64,000 nt of DNA, taken from contig OZ176052.1 of NCBI GenBank assembly GCA_964247055.1, forward strand, positions 12,214,001-12,278,000, read 5' to 3'. The translations under genes and the position numbers were made by a program. This DNA is from Paragordius varius. Lineage: Eukaryota > Nematomorpha. Below the pieces are notes generated by a model. The model had not been told where the DNA came from. It searched no databases and worked only from the letters and a program-made list of their open reading frames with translations. Below, piece by piece: positions 47,623-60,100 of the stretch (positions within the stretch are counted from its first letter, which is position 1; each line of letters starts with the position of its first letter).

Positions 47623-49989
47623 CTAGTAGACTTATTAAAATTTCAAAGTGGCATAACTTTAAAAATATTGTGAATTTTTTGATTCTGTAAATTGGAGGAG
47701 GGAAAGTAAAGTATATTAACAAATAATTTATAGGTTTGAGTAATGTTGCTTCAATCTTTTGGCATTACATGGGGTTTACACAACCCCTGTTAAAAAATAG
47801 AAAATTCCTAAAACATGCATACAAAATCAAAAGTTTTTTAGAAGTAGGTATGCATTTTATCCAACTATATTTTCTAGATTATTTGAGTCATGGAAAACGA
47901 AATATTTGCATACTTTGTGAAATAAAAAATCTATCCAGTTTTTCAAATTCTTTAAATTGGAGGATAAAAATGATGTATATACAACAAATTATTTATAGGT
48001 TTTAGAAATTGAATAATCGCATACACATCTTAGTGAACTAAGCTTCTTGAAAAAATATATCTGGAACATACATGTAACACCCAAAGCTTTTTAGAAGGTG
48101 TGCAATTGATTTAACCATATTTTTTAGATTTCGATGTCATGCGATAAAATTATCTGCGCACTTTTTGCATTTTGAGGATGAAGCATTGAAGAATCTAGTT
48201 ATTTTATTGGATTTCATAAAATTTATACTATTTGATATATAAAATTATATATTTATGTTTATTGTCAATAAATATATGATAAATTTACTTTAGTTGCAAG
48301 CGTCTAAAAATCATTTTAATCCACAGTGCACAAAATCGGAGGCTATAAAAAAAATTATGATCAATCAAATATAAAGTATATTAGGAGTATCATGGTGCTT
48401 GGTTTTAGGCCTAACGAATAATATTGATGTATATCCAATTTTGTGGTAATTGTTCCTTATCGAAAGGTTGCAAATTAGGCAAACTTATTTGGAGTCTACG
48501 CTTAAAATTCTAAACTTCATTTTGGTTTTCAAATATAGTTTATATTTAAATGATGTTATTAAAGGACAAACTTTGACCAAAAAGGCCCCTAAATATTTCC
48601 CCAAATTTAAAGCAAATGCTAATCAAAATTTTGAGAAATGTTAAACATCATGAAATTATATATAAAAAATGTTTTTGTGATTTCTTAAAGCACCATAAAA
48701 TACGATTGCCAAAATTTTTAAAAAATCTATTATATTGTCAAATTCTAATTTATATGAAAAATATTATCGCGCATCGGCTTTTTTAAAAAAACTGGCCCAT
48801 TTTAGAGAAGTCCAAAAAGTTGAGTTGTCGCCTACGCTTAAAATTTTAAATTTTATTTTTGTTTTCGAATATAGTTCATATCATAATATAATGGTATTTT
48901 TAAAGGGAAGCATTTAGCTTTCACCAAAAAAATTTATAAATTTGTTTAATTTGCAACCTTTCGATAAGGAACAAATACCACAAAATTGGATATAACTCTA
49001 AATTATTCGTTAGGCCTAAAACCAAGCACCATGATACTCCTAATATACTTTATATTTGATTGATCATAATTTTTTTTATAGCCTCCGATTTTGTGCACTG
49101 TGGATTAAAATGATTTTTAGACGCTTGCAACTAAAGTAAATTTATCATATATTTATTGACAATAAACATAAATATATAATTTTATATATCAAATAGTAAA
49201 AATTTTATGAAATCCAATAAAAGATTCTTCAATGCTTCATCCTCAAAATGCAAAAAGTGCGCAGATAATTCGATTGCATGACATCGAAATCTAAAAAATA
49301 TGGTTAAATCAATTGCACACCTTCTAAAAAACTTTGGGTGTTACATGTATGTTCCAGATATATATTTTCAAGAAGCTTAGTTCACTATCTAAAACCTATG
49401 AATAATTTGTTATATATACATCATTTTTATCCTCCAATTTAAAGAATATGAAAAACTGGATAGATTTTTTTATTTCACAAAGTATGCAAATATTTCGTTT
49501 TCCATGACTCAAAATCTAAAAAATATAGTTGGATAAAATGCATACCTATTTCTTCTAAAAAACTTTTGATTTTGTATGCCTGTTTTAGGAATTTTCTATT
49601 TTTTAACAGGGGTTGTGTAAGCCCCTTGTAATGCCAAAAGATTGAAGCAACATTACTCAAACCTATAAATTATTTGTTAAATATACTTTACTTTCCCTCC
49701 TCCAATTTACAGAATCAAAAAATTCACAATATTTTTAAAGTTATGCCACTTTGAAATTTTAATAAGTCTACTAGGAGCAGACTTATGATGAATGTATTAT
49801 TTTTATTCAAAAATGTAAGCATAAGGATGTAAGCATAAGGATTTAAGCATAAGGACGTAAGCATAAGGATTTAAGCATAAGGACGTAAGCATAAGGAATT
49901 AAGCATAAGGATTTAAGCATAAGGACGCAAGTAATACTTACCCGAACATGGGTCATTATCTATACCTATGGCCGGCCTCTTACACATCA

Positions 49990-50330
49990 CTTGCATCATA
50001 ACTATCGAGGTCCTTTATCGGAAGCATTGGATTGGATAATCGTTCCTTCTCGAAGTACAAAAGGTCTTGTGGCTAAATATGGCCATAAAGCGTGTAAAAC
50101 AGAATGTATGTATTTATAAAAATGGCAATTATTAAAGTTTGGAAAAGCCCCCAACAAATTAAAAACAAAGTTTTATAAAGGAGGAACTCGCCTTACAAAT
50201 CAAAAGCCGGAGAGAAGGGAGAGAAAAAGGAAGACCAACGTCTTATTCCATCCCAAACCACTGCATGGCGCGATATGATATAAACACTGTATTGACAGCC
50301 AGACACAATAACACCCAAGGTTCCTTTAAA
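49990..50330 (+). pseudogene. Probable right piece of the old LINE interrupted by the foldback
   Basis: Less AT-rich than its neighbours. It contains an open segment reading ALQIKSRREGREKGRPTSYS then IPNHCMARYDINT, a basic stretch comparable to the Arg-rich C-terminus of RTE-like polyproteins. Together with the RT fragment at 42800-43030 it would be one old LINE split by the foldback. The match on this side is weak. Confidence 0.4.
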
Positions 50331-53300
50331 TTTAAATATGCTATAATTAGGATTATTCTCTAAATATAGCTTAAATAACGCTTGCTATACTCTCTCGGTT
50401 ATGATATACCCGCGATGGTCATCGGTTGGACTCTTCATTTGATTAGTGTGAAGTCATTATGATGTAGTATCAGTTGCTGGAATAAAAAACCCATTATTCG
50501 TGGTTAAAAATATTCCTGGAAATGTTCATTAAATTTAATATAGTGCCTAATCGTAGTATTTATGTTTTTAACATTTCTTTGAATGTTAATTTCCTGTTTT
50601 GGTTTAAAAAGTAAATTAATTATTAAGCAATTTTCAGTTGAATTTTAATATGTATAGATGAGAACTTTTTTCAAATTTTGTATTGAATACCCATGTGAAA
50701 TTATTTTTGGCCAAAATTCAAATCCTTATATTTAACTTTATCTATAAACCAATAATATAGTATAAATTTTACGAGGATTATTGAATGAGTACATATGCAA
50801 AATATTTTCTTTTGATAAAAACCTTTGACAAAAAAATATTTATACAGTTATTAATCCTCTACGATAAGTTCCAAAAACAAAAGGTAATCTTAAAATTTTA
50901 ATAGAAAATCTTAATGTAATTATCTCGGTTTATGACGGAATTAGATTTTTAATAGATTGTATGTAAAATTAAACTTCTGTAAATATACCAAGATTAAAAG
51001 TAAAAATAATTATGATTTCATATTATAATTGTTTTTCTAGTAAATGCAATTAAATATAGCGAAACAATTTAATTTATAGCGCGCGTGATTTTAATCAAGT
51101 AATTTTTAATGGTGGAAAAAACAGTTTCATTTCATCACAATTATTAAAATAAATCGTTTATAATTATTATTGTTAATTTGCTAACTTAATTGTGCATAAA
51201 AAAATTTAAAATTCCTATTAAAAGTAGTAGTTTTTTTTTCATTTATTATCACAAAGTTCAAATCAAATGAAGAGAATGAATAATAGCTTGAAAAATACAT
51301 TAAATGTGTCTAATTTTGTCATTATTGTAAGATTTTCCTAATTTTCACATATTCAAACATAATTCATTGACATTTTTATCAAAATAACATTTCACAGTCA
51401 TAGTTAAAAATTGCTTTAAATTATGAACTAAAACACAATTTTAAAAAAATCTAAATTGCTTCTTAGAAGTACAATCATCAAATAACTGTCAATAGAAATC
51501 ATAGGGGATGAAAGATTTATTAAAATGTTGTTTAATATACAAATTGCCATAGATCATGTGTATAATTTATAAATGCTACTAATTATAAAATAAAATATTT
51601 ACAAATGAAACTTATGAAAAAATAAAATAGTTGAAATTATCGGGGTGCAAATGCAAAATTTATTTGGTTCAAACATATGAAGAATTCAAAAAATGCAAAT
51701 TTATCAAAGCGCTATGGCAACATTCATCCTATTTACAACAATTTATTAATATAATGTGTCCAATATCATTTGTATAAATAAATATTAAGTATATGTAACT
51801 TAAATTAAGTATAATATGCGGTTAAAAATATTTTGTAAAAAAAAATTTTAATTAAAAATTGATGGATTCATAAATGCTTTAATGGTCAAAAATAGAGAAA
51901 TAAGGCTAATAAAAATATTTATAAATATAAATGAAAATATGCATGATCTGTAATTGGATACATGCTCAGTGAAGTTTTTTCAATTAAAATTTTTATAGAC
52001 ATAAAACACATGTTGATGCTGGTGGATGCGTGGTTAAGATTTTTTTCATTATATTTTACAATAAAATATTCTCGAACAATAAAAACAGGAAACATAAGCC
52101 AATTCGTTTTTTAATAAATATATATTATATAAATTAATTAATTTTATGATACATTATTCATATTAAATAAAAATTTATGTTAAAAATTGTCCGGGTTTGG
52201 ATATATGGCAATATTCAAAAAAATAAAATATTTATAATACAGTAACGAGTACCTACATTGGCCATTACGGTTTAAATTGGCTAACAGAGTAATTATTTTA
52301 CATGTCTGTTGCCATGTATGAGATTCATCTATATTAGTTACATTTTTGAAAAATGTCAAGAAGAAATACAATATTTAATTAAATCAGGGGTACCCAACAT
52401 GCGGCCCTCCAAAATACTTCTGAATCCCCACAAGAAATTTATATAAAAGATTTACGAGTGAAAATCATTTTTTAAACAAATTTTTTTCAGATAAATTTTT
52501 CTGAATTTTGGCAATGAACCAGCTAAAAAATTAAAATTAATATAAACTTTACTTTACAGTAGTAAAAATTTAACAAAAAACTTGTTAATGCCCATATATT
52601 TTTTAAATGCGGCCCGCGAAGCCATTTGTGTTAGGCACCCTTGATTCAAATACACAACTAAAAAAATGACAAATCTTGTACATACATGTGAAAATGCATT
52701 TTAGCCAATTATAATAGTGAAATGACCAATAATAGCTCTTGTCACTGTAGATATTCACAGTTTAAAATTTAAGTCAATTAACATAATTAAAATGCCAAAT
52801 GAATGTATAAAAGCATCAAATTGTACCGAATAGTTCAAGGTTGTCAACATAAATTCATGCATAAATTAATTTATATTTTACAATGTTAAGTAAAATTACG
52901 TATCACATAAAATAGTTTGCAATTACCGTATTGCCCGCAGAAATATAATTCTATTATTTTTTAGGATAAAATTATCAACACAAGAAAAGTTACCCTTGGT
53001 TAATTTTCACAAATCACTTTAAATTATATTGGAAACATGGATATTTTTTGGTCTGGTTTTAATTTATAGGCTAAGTACAAAAAATATCGATTTTCATTTT
53101 ATGTTCGTCTGGGATACATTGTATGTAGAATAAATGCCATGCTAAAACTTTTGGTTCACTTTTACAAGTGATAAAGTGTTAAGTTATGCATTTGATAAAC
53201 AAATGTTATTGGGTTTTTGGTTATCGTATAAATCAAAATGTTTAAAACAAAAACATTTCGACAAAAAAACCAAGATTTAAATGCCAAATTGAAATAAGAG

Positions 53301-53363
53301 AAAGGGGGACTATAAAAACTTTCTCATGAGGTGATAATAGCAAAAAAATGAGTAAGCAAAATC
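50331..53363. other. AT-rich stretch, no gene; one small MITE
   Basis: Downstream of the CAAX-box gene. No exon-like segments found on either strand. Contains the hAT-like MITE at 52385-52643. Confidence 0.4.
52385..52643. mobile_element. hAT-type MITE, 259 bp
   Basis: Left end CAGGGGTACCCAACATGCGG; right end, read in reverse, CAAGGGTGCCTAACACAAAT. These are imperfect inverted repeats of the CAGGGGT type used by many hAT elements. The flanks AATTAAAT and ATTCAAAT agree at 6 of 8 bases, fitting an eroded 8-bp target duplication. GC-rich islands (GCGGCCC) sit at both ends. No coding capacity. Confidence 0.8.
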
Positions 53364-54026
53364 TTAAAGGATAGCACATTGTGCACATTTGTTATATTTA
53401 ATATTATCTTTTTTAGTTTTGACCAATTGTTTATCATTGGCTGTATCTGAGGCATCTAGAGAACCATTTTGTTTAACGGTGACTTCCCCTTTTTTGTTGA
53501 TAAAAACTGTTTCAACTTTAACTGTTGCGGGTTCAGAATTACCTTCCACAGGCGGAATAGTCACCATCTGAGCCATAATCTCTCGCATTTGGCCTCCGGA
53601 AGTTATGGAATCATGAGTAGAATCTGGTTTAACTCCATGAATATCTCCATTACTGGCTTTAGGATTCATAATCAAAGAATTCTTATTAGTATTATCATGA
53701 CTTGTGGAGTGTGAGGGGGTATTTAGAGGTTGGTTCTCTGTATTCAAAGCATGATTATGTGGAACGTTTAAAATACCGTTGGGTCCGGATTGGTTATTAT
53801 TAATTTTTAATTTAACTTCTACCAAATTTTGAGAATCAATATTGTCGTCATTTGTCGGAGTCAGGGTAGTTTTATTTATATGTCCATTTTGTTGAACTGG
53901 TAAGGCAAAAGCATCTTTGGGTGGCATACCGTGTTTGTAAGCTTCTACAATAGGATCAACCTCGTGAAAAAGCGCTTTTTGAGGCGAAAATGGATTTTCA
54001 GCTCCAGGTTCAAAACTAAAACGCAT
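53364..54026 (-). CDS. Disordered protein with C-terminal CAIL prenylation box
   Basis: 220 codons if it starts at the ATG at 54024-54026. Alternatively an acceptor (GTTTTAG, exon from 54014) could join it to an unseen upstream exon. The N-terminal ~45 residues look structured or conserved (FEPGAENPFSPQKALFHEVD, then YKHGMPPKDAFALP). The rest is Asn/Thr/Ser-rich and probably disordered, apart from a short beta-like piece near the end (KVETVFINKKGEVTV). It ends KCAQCAIL: Cys-Ala-Ile-Leu is a CaaX box with terminal Leu, the pattern preferred by geranylgeranyltransferase I, and a second Cys three residues upstream could be palmitoylated. That predicts a lipid-anchored membrane-associated protein. 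Family not recognised. It starts 170 bp after the stop of the next gene upstream on the same strand. Confidence 0.6.
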   Translation of the reverse strand: MRFSFEPGAENPFSPQKALFHEVDPIVEAYKHGMPPKDAFALPVQQNGHINKTTLTPTNDDNIDSQNLVEVKLKINNNQSGPNGILNVPHNHALNTENQPLNTPSHSTSHDNTNKNSLIMNPKASNGDIHGVKPDSTHDSITSGGQMREIMAQMVTIPPVEGNSEPATVKVETVFINKKGEVTVKQNGSLDASDTANDKQLVKTKKDNIKYNKCAQCAIL

Positions 54027-54170
54027 TCAAATAATAAATTTACTTTGAAAAAACTCGATCAATTATAAGGGGCTGAATCATATGTAAAACAAGCGTAACA
54101 TTTGACAACACTAAACATACTTGAACATAGAATACGAATATTGCCTCATAATTAAATTTAATGTAAAAAA

Positions 54171-54176
54171 TTTATT
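54171..54176 (-). promoter_or_regulatory. Poly(A) signal AATAAA
   Basis: AATAAA on the minus strand, 20 nt after the stop codon at 54197-54199, supporting the last-exon call of the gene at 54197-62150 and a separate transcript for the CAAX-box gene. Confidence 0.55.
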
Positions 54177-54196
54177 GCAGATAAATATAATTTAAA

Positions 54197-57100
54197 TTAA
54201 ATGGTGTTTCTATAAATTTTATTGTATATTAATTGCATTCGTTTTCTTTCTTCACCATCCGCGATAAAACCAATGTATTGCTCAATAATCTAAATGACAA
54301 ATAGACATATCAAAATTGATCAGATAAGAAAGTATTGGAAAAACATAAGACATTATACTTTACATGGAGCTTTTTCTATAATAAGTATTTGACTTAGAAA
54401 TTGGTATCCAAAATTAACTTTTGATCGTATGGGATGGAGAAGGGTGGCCTTGTTTAAAAGCAGTAAATAAAAAATAAATTTTGCTTTGTTAGGAATAAAT
54501 AAAATATATACAGTGCTAATTTATAACATATATAAAAATATTCAAATATAAATTCTGGTATTTAAAAGTTATTTAAAACTTTATTAAATTCTTATGATAA
54601 TTTACAACCCCAAGGTGATTTATGGAGCCCTATTTTAAAATATGCTTTCAATCTTTGTATAGAAGCTGGTGGCCTAGCAACTCGTATCATTTGGATGGGT
54701 TTTTTACGTTTGAGCAATCCTAAGCATCTCAAATCATTGAGGAAAAATTAGGTATGTGTTTTAACATTTCGATTCAAATTGGGGTATCTATATACCCCAG
54801 ATATTTATAAAAATGAAGGAAACAGTCCTAATTTAAATTTATGCTTCTATCCTAATAAAATTTATATAAATATGCGAAAATATTTAAATAATATTTTGTT
54901 TTGAAAAAAAAAGTTTCATGTCAAACCAAATTACTTCGACGCCATTTTTTTACAAAATTTTTGCAAAATATCGTCTTCATTTAACACTTCGATTCAAATT
55001 GGGGTATCTAAATACCCCAGACTAAATTTAAATTAAAATTTTTTAAAAAATACTGAAGGAAACGGTCCCAATTTAAATTTATGCTTCTATCCTGATAAAT
55101 ATTATATAAATATGCCAAAATATTTTAATAAAATCTTGTTTTGAAAAAAAAGTTCCATCTAAACTACTTCGACGCCATTTTTATTTTACAAAAATTTTGC
55201 AAAATATCGTCTTCATTTAATTTAAGGGTAAGACTTACATCTAACATTGATAGAAATAGAAAAAGCGGATTTTGTAATATTTTTTAATTTTACAATTTGA
55301 CATATGTCACGTTGACTAAATTTTTACCTTTCAGTTTTAGCTCAAAATAAGTAATATCAAGTATTTTTGAATAAATTTTTTTATATATTTCGGTTTATTA
55401 ATGTTATATAAGTGCAAAATTTTGCCATGGTTTTGATTCTTTCCATACTTTTTAAAGTATTTGATTTTCAACAGGCCTGGGGTATCCAACTACCCCATTT
55501 TGAATCGAAGGACTAAAATAAGTGTGTTGTATCCAAGTGTTAATTTTAAGGGTAAAACTAAAGCTAATTTTTTATTTAACACTTTGATTCAAAGTGGGGT
55601 ATCTAAATACCGCAGACTAAATCTAAAACAACATTTTTAAAAAAATACTGAAGGAAACGGTCCCAATTTAAATTTATGCTTCTATCCTGATAAATATTAT
55701 ATAAATATGCCAAAATATCTTGATAAAATTTTGTTTTGAAAAAAAAAGTTCCATCTCAAACTACTTCGACTCCATTTTTATTTTAAAAATATGAGGGAAA
55801 ATATCGTCTTCATTAAGGGTAAAACTAAAACTTATTTCTTCTATAAATTACATCTAACATTGATAAGGGGTTTATGTATAATTTTTTAATTTTACAATTA
55901 AACACATGTCACGTTGACTAAATTTTTACCTTTCAGTTTTAGCTCAAAATAAGTTATATCAAGTATTTTTGAATAAATTTTTTTATATATTTCGGATTGA
56001 TGTTATATATGAGCAAAATTTTGCCATGGTTTCGATTGCTTTCATACTTTTTAAAGTATTTGATTTTAAACAGGCCTGGGGTATCCAACTACCCCAATTT
56101 GAATAAAAGGACTAAAATGATTGTGTTGTATCCAAGCGTTAAATTACATTTAACGTTAGAAAAGCTGTTTATTTTGTTATATTTTTCAATTTTACCTTCA
56201 AGTATTTTTGGATAAACTTTTTTATATATATCGGTTTATTAATGTTATATAAGTGTAAAATTTTGCCATGGTTTTGATTCCTTCCAGATTTTTTAAAGAA
56301 TTTTTTAAGCGGGGTACTACCCCAATTTCAATCAAAGGACTAAAATGAATGTGTTGTATCCAACTGTTAATAACATTTGATATTTATATAAACAGAAAAA
56401 GTCGTATATAATGAACCATTTTTATATTGAGCTTATGCACACATATCATGCATGCTAAATTTTTACCTTTGGGTTTATATCTTAATAATTAATGACAAAT
56501 ATTTTTGAATAAAAATTTTTTTTTCTGTTTATTAATATTATAAAATGCAAATTTTTGCCATATTCTTTTAAATATTTAATTTTAAACAAGTCTGTGGTAT
56601 CCAACCACCCCAATTGAATCGAAATGATTGTGTTGTATTCAGGTGTTAAGGATATCGTACCGCATTTTAGAGAGTCCTCTTTTGGTGGCACCCTCGATTA
56701 ACTCAATAATAAACTTTCAAGCAAATTTGGTGGAGATTAAAACTCTACGTCCGAAATCGGGTGTAAAAAATAACCTGATGAAATATATATATTGTGATAG
56801 TAAAATGTATCAGGATTATCATAGTGACTTTGATCTTAGCCCTTAACACTAATTAAAGAGAGTTATTTATACTTTTTCGGTGACTGCTACATATTAAAAA
56901 ATAACAAAATTCGCGCACATTTTTTTAGATATTTTTTTGATGAAAGCTGGTTTCATCTAAAAATATAACCAAAATATATCATAAATACATATAAAAAGCA
57001 AAACATTATTTTTAAGAAAATTATAGTTTTTTGAGGTGGGCGCCAAAATTCCCAATTTTTTCGCTCTTAAAAAATGGCCCCCGTTTAAAATCAACGCAAA

Positions 57101-60100
57101 ATTTTGATATAAGCTAAAAAACTTACTTCATACTATTTTGAGAATCATGTAAACGATTCATAAATATTTTAAGATATTAAAACCCTTTAATATAATTTGA
57201 TGATGTTGAATATTTCTATAGCTTCAAAATTTTAATTCAAATGTTCGTTTGCCTAAAATTTTGGCGCATTGTTGTGAAATAACACACTTTTTATTTATCA
57301 ATAATTTATGGATGATCTAATATTTTAATCAAAATTCTTAGGTAATAAAAATGTTCTGCATCATCGAAATACAAAAGGTTTTATATTTTAAATCGTTTCG
57401 TTTTTATCATGTGTATTTATGAAGTACATTTCAACAAAATTTTCCTAAAAATTAAATTTTTGTAAAAAATGTGCTTTAAAAATTTTTTTTCATGTCAAAA
57501 TTTAGTATATATTTAAATTAATCGCGCAATAGGAGAGCAAAAAAATTTAGGACTTTCGGGGCCCACATCTAAAAATTAAAATTTTAAAAATATTGTTTTG
57601 ATTTTTACATGTTGTTTATGGTATATTTAGTGATAAGCCTCTAGTTTTCCCCAAAAAATTTTAAAAAATGTGCGCGAATCTTGCATTTTCTGATATGAAG
57701 CACTCACTAAAAAAGTATAAATAATTTTCTTAAATCACTCGTAAGGACCAAAACCACCATGATAATCCTAATATATTTTTCTATCAGAATATATATATTA
57801 TATCAAGTTATTTTTTTGCGGACGCTGTGTAATATGTAGATTTTCAGATTATGACGTAAGAAATCGGGTTTAAGAATAAATGAATAAACGCTTTTCCTAA
57901 TATTTTCCGAAAGCACCACATTTAAGATTTGATGCGGGTTTTATCTATCGTACACCATAATTCCACAATCATGGTAAAGATATAAACCATTGCTTTGAGT
58001 GTAGAAAGTTTGGTAGATAGTATCTTATGATGGGGGGATTGGAAAATTTGGTTTTGCTAATGGTTATGCGCCCCGATGTGAGACAGTCCAGATGTTAGGT
58101 ACCAATCTACCGCCAGATGCAATGATAGGGTCAAATTATTTACAGCAATTAATTAGATTAATAGTAAGTCATTGAATATCAAAGATAACTGAAGAGGGGG
58201 GGGGGGACGAACAGACTATGAAGTTTCCATATACTTTTGCTCCGACCTCTGTATGTAGAAAAACAACTGCCATCAAAATCAATTACGGTCCCACCGATTG
58301 GTTTCCTATCTCCAAAGGTGTGAGACAAGGATCTACCTTTTCCCTCCTTCCATAAAACTATACATAGAAACTTAAATAAGCACTCTGAGCTTTCAATATT
58401 TGAGCGCGTATCGGAGGTGTCGTTGTTTGCAATCTCCAATAGTACCCGACGACAATATCTCTTGACAAACCTATTTAAATCTAAAGTAAATGATCCTTAA
58501 CGCCCACCCCTTCCACCTATATTAACACTCAATGACTCCTCTATCTAGGATCTAGGCAATTCTGGTCCCGACATCCGAGCACGGCTTGCACTAGGGCGAG
58601 CAACCATGGGCAAACTGTCCAGAATTAAGAATTTTTCGGTCATAAGGCTTTCAACCAAACTATCCATCTCAAATGCAATGGTTTACGCTGCTATTTATGA
58701 GTCTGAATCATGAGTTTGTAAATCCATAGCCCGCATCTACTCATTTCAAATATGGTGTTTTTGGAAAAATTAGGGAATCTCCTGGAAAGCCAACATCCAT
58801 AATTGATATCTCTTAACTTCGTTGTACCTGTCTTGCTTTACAATCGGATAATCTATAGACAATTAAAATATCTCGTTCATATTCCACGATTCGCTTTGGT
58901 AAAAAAAACATTTTCCTTGTGTTATTCGATGGTACCAGCAAAAGGGGCCACCCTAGCAATGGCTCGATATCTTCAAATCAGTCACAAATATTACCCTTCC
59001 TCAAATAATTGCCACAAGATCGTCTGAAATAAAAAACGCTTGTCTATAAGAAAGCCGAGTCGCCAAGCGACTAGCTTCTAGCATATATGATAAATCATAT
59101 TCTGGTTGTAGTTATAGTGCTTCACAAATTATTGATAAATTCAAAATAAATTTAATAAAACAATATTTGCATTTTTATATTTAAATGAACAACAAAGTAA
59201 AATTTGTTCAATTTTTTACAGCACATAAAATGAGTATAAAAAATTATATTAATTTTAACGGATTAAAATGGGATAATGCGATTAAATATTTATTTAGGGT
59301 ATTTTAAAAAATATAATTCTTGTTTTAACCTATAATTTTTACATGATTCGTTGGTTGAATGTTCATTATATTAAATATTACCCTTATTTAAATGATTTGT
59401 GTTGTATAATCAAACCGCGGCGTGGTTTATAGTTTATTATGAACGAAAATGCGATATAAAAGCAATATTCAGTGGGCCTATCTAACCCTTTACCAGACAA
59501 TAATAATTAATTTTAACTCGAGTTATTTTGTTTTTTGGCAGTTATTTTCTTGTAGAATATAATTAATTCTCGACACGTGAATAGTATAAAAATATATGGA
59601 AATTTATTCAAAAACCTGTCATATAAGTGCCAACGGTTTCGGACACTATAGAGGATGTCCCTCGTCAGCATTAAAAAGAATAAAAATGGATGTGTGAATA
59701 ACTGTTGTTTTTTTTATATATACAATTTTTAAACAATATTTATTGTTGTTTTATTCTTTTATTAAAATATATGGACTCTATTGTTTTCAATTCAAAATTG
59801 TCGCTCCTTCGGTTTTTTTTCATTCTTTTACATTAGTATTGTTGTAAACCTAAAAAATGTTTGTCCCCTCTCAGTGAAAAAAAAGGTTTTAACTTATTAT
59901 TATAATATAGAATAAAGCAACAATAAATATTTTTGAAAAAACTTTATATAACGATTATTCACACATCTATTCTTATTCTTTTTAATGATGACAACGGACA
60001 TCTTTTATAGTAATGGTAATTAACGGATTGGTTATGTTTTGTAATAACAGTTGTTAAAATCCGTAATATAACGATAAAGGATAATTAAATTGAATTAAAT

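Larger units (their letters stand above)
43137..49988. mobile_element. Foldback-type element with ~1-kb inverted arms (split by a LINE)
   Basis: Left arm 43137-43342 plus 47623-48475, right arm 48950-49988, inverted and nearly identical, separated by a ~480-bp core. Without the inserted LINE it would be about 2.6 kb. Each arm ends in eight head-to-tail ~14-bp units (CTTATGCTTAAATC-like; 43196-43310 and 49821-49925), preceded by CATGTTCGGGTAAGTATTAC. Tandem sub-repeats in long terminal inverted repeats are the hallmark of foldback (FB-like) DNA elements. No transposase is visible. The core contains sequence related to family C (see findings). No clear target duplication was found outside the arms. 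Confidence 0.85.
54765..56366 (+). mobile_element. TTAA MITE, family A: host copy split by two sibling insertions
   Basis: Pieces 54765-54980, 55544-55575 and 56143-56366 read through as one family A element between TTAA at 54761-54764 and 56367-56370. At two internal TTAA sites it is interrupted by complete siblings (54985-55539 and 55580-56138). Removing them restores the order seen in the uninterrupted copy at 8121-8702. Confidence 0.85.

Noticed and set aside
47468-47722. Open frames on both strands after the RT stop
   Set aside because: They lie in the GC-rich 3' UTR of the LINE and cross its border into the foldback arm.
54981-56650. Simple satellite-like tandem array
   Set aside because: The apparent repetition is produced by TTAA insertions of siblings into one host copy, not head-to-tail amplification.
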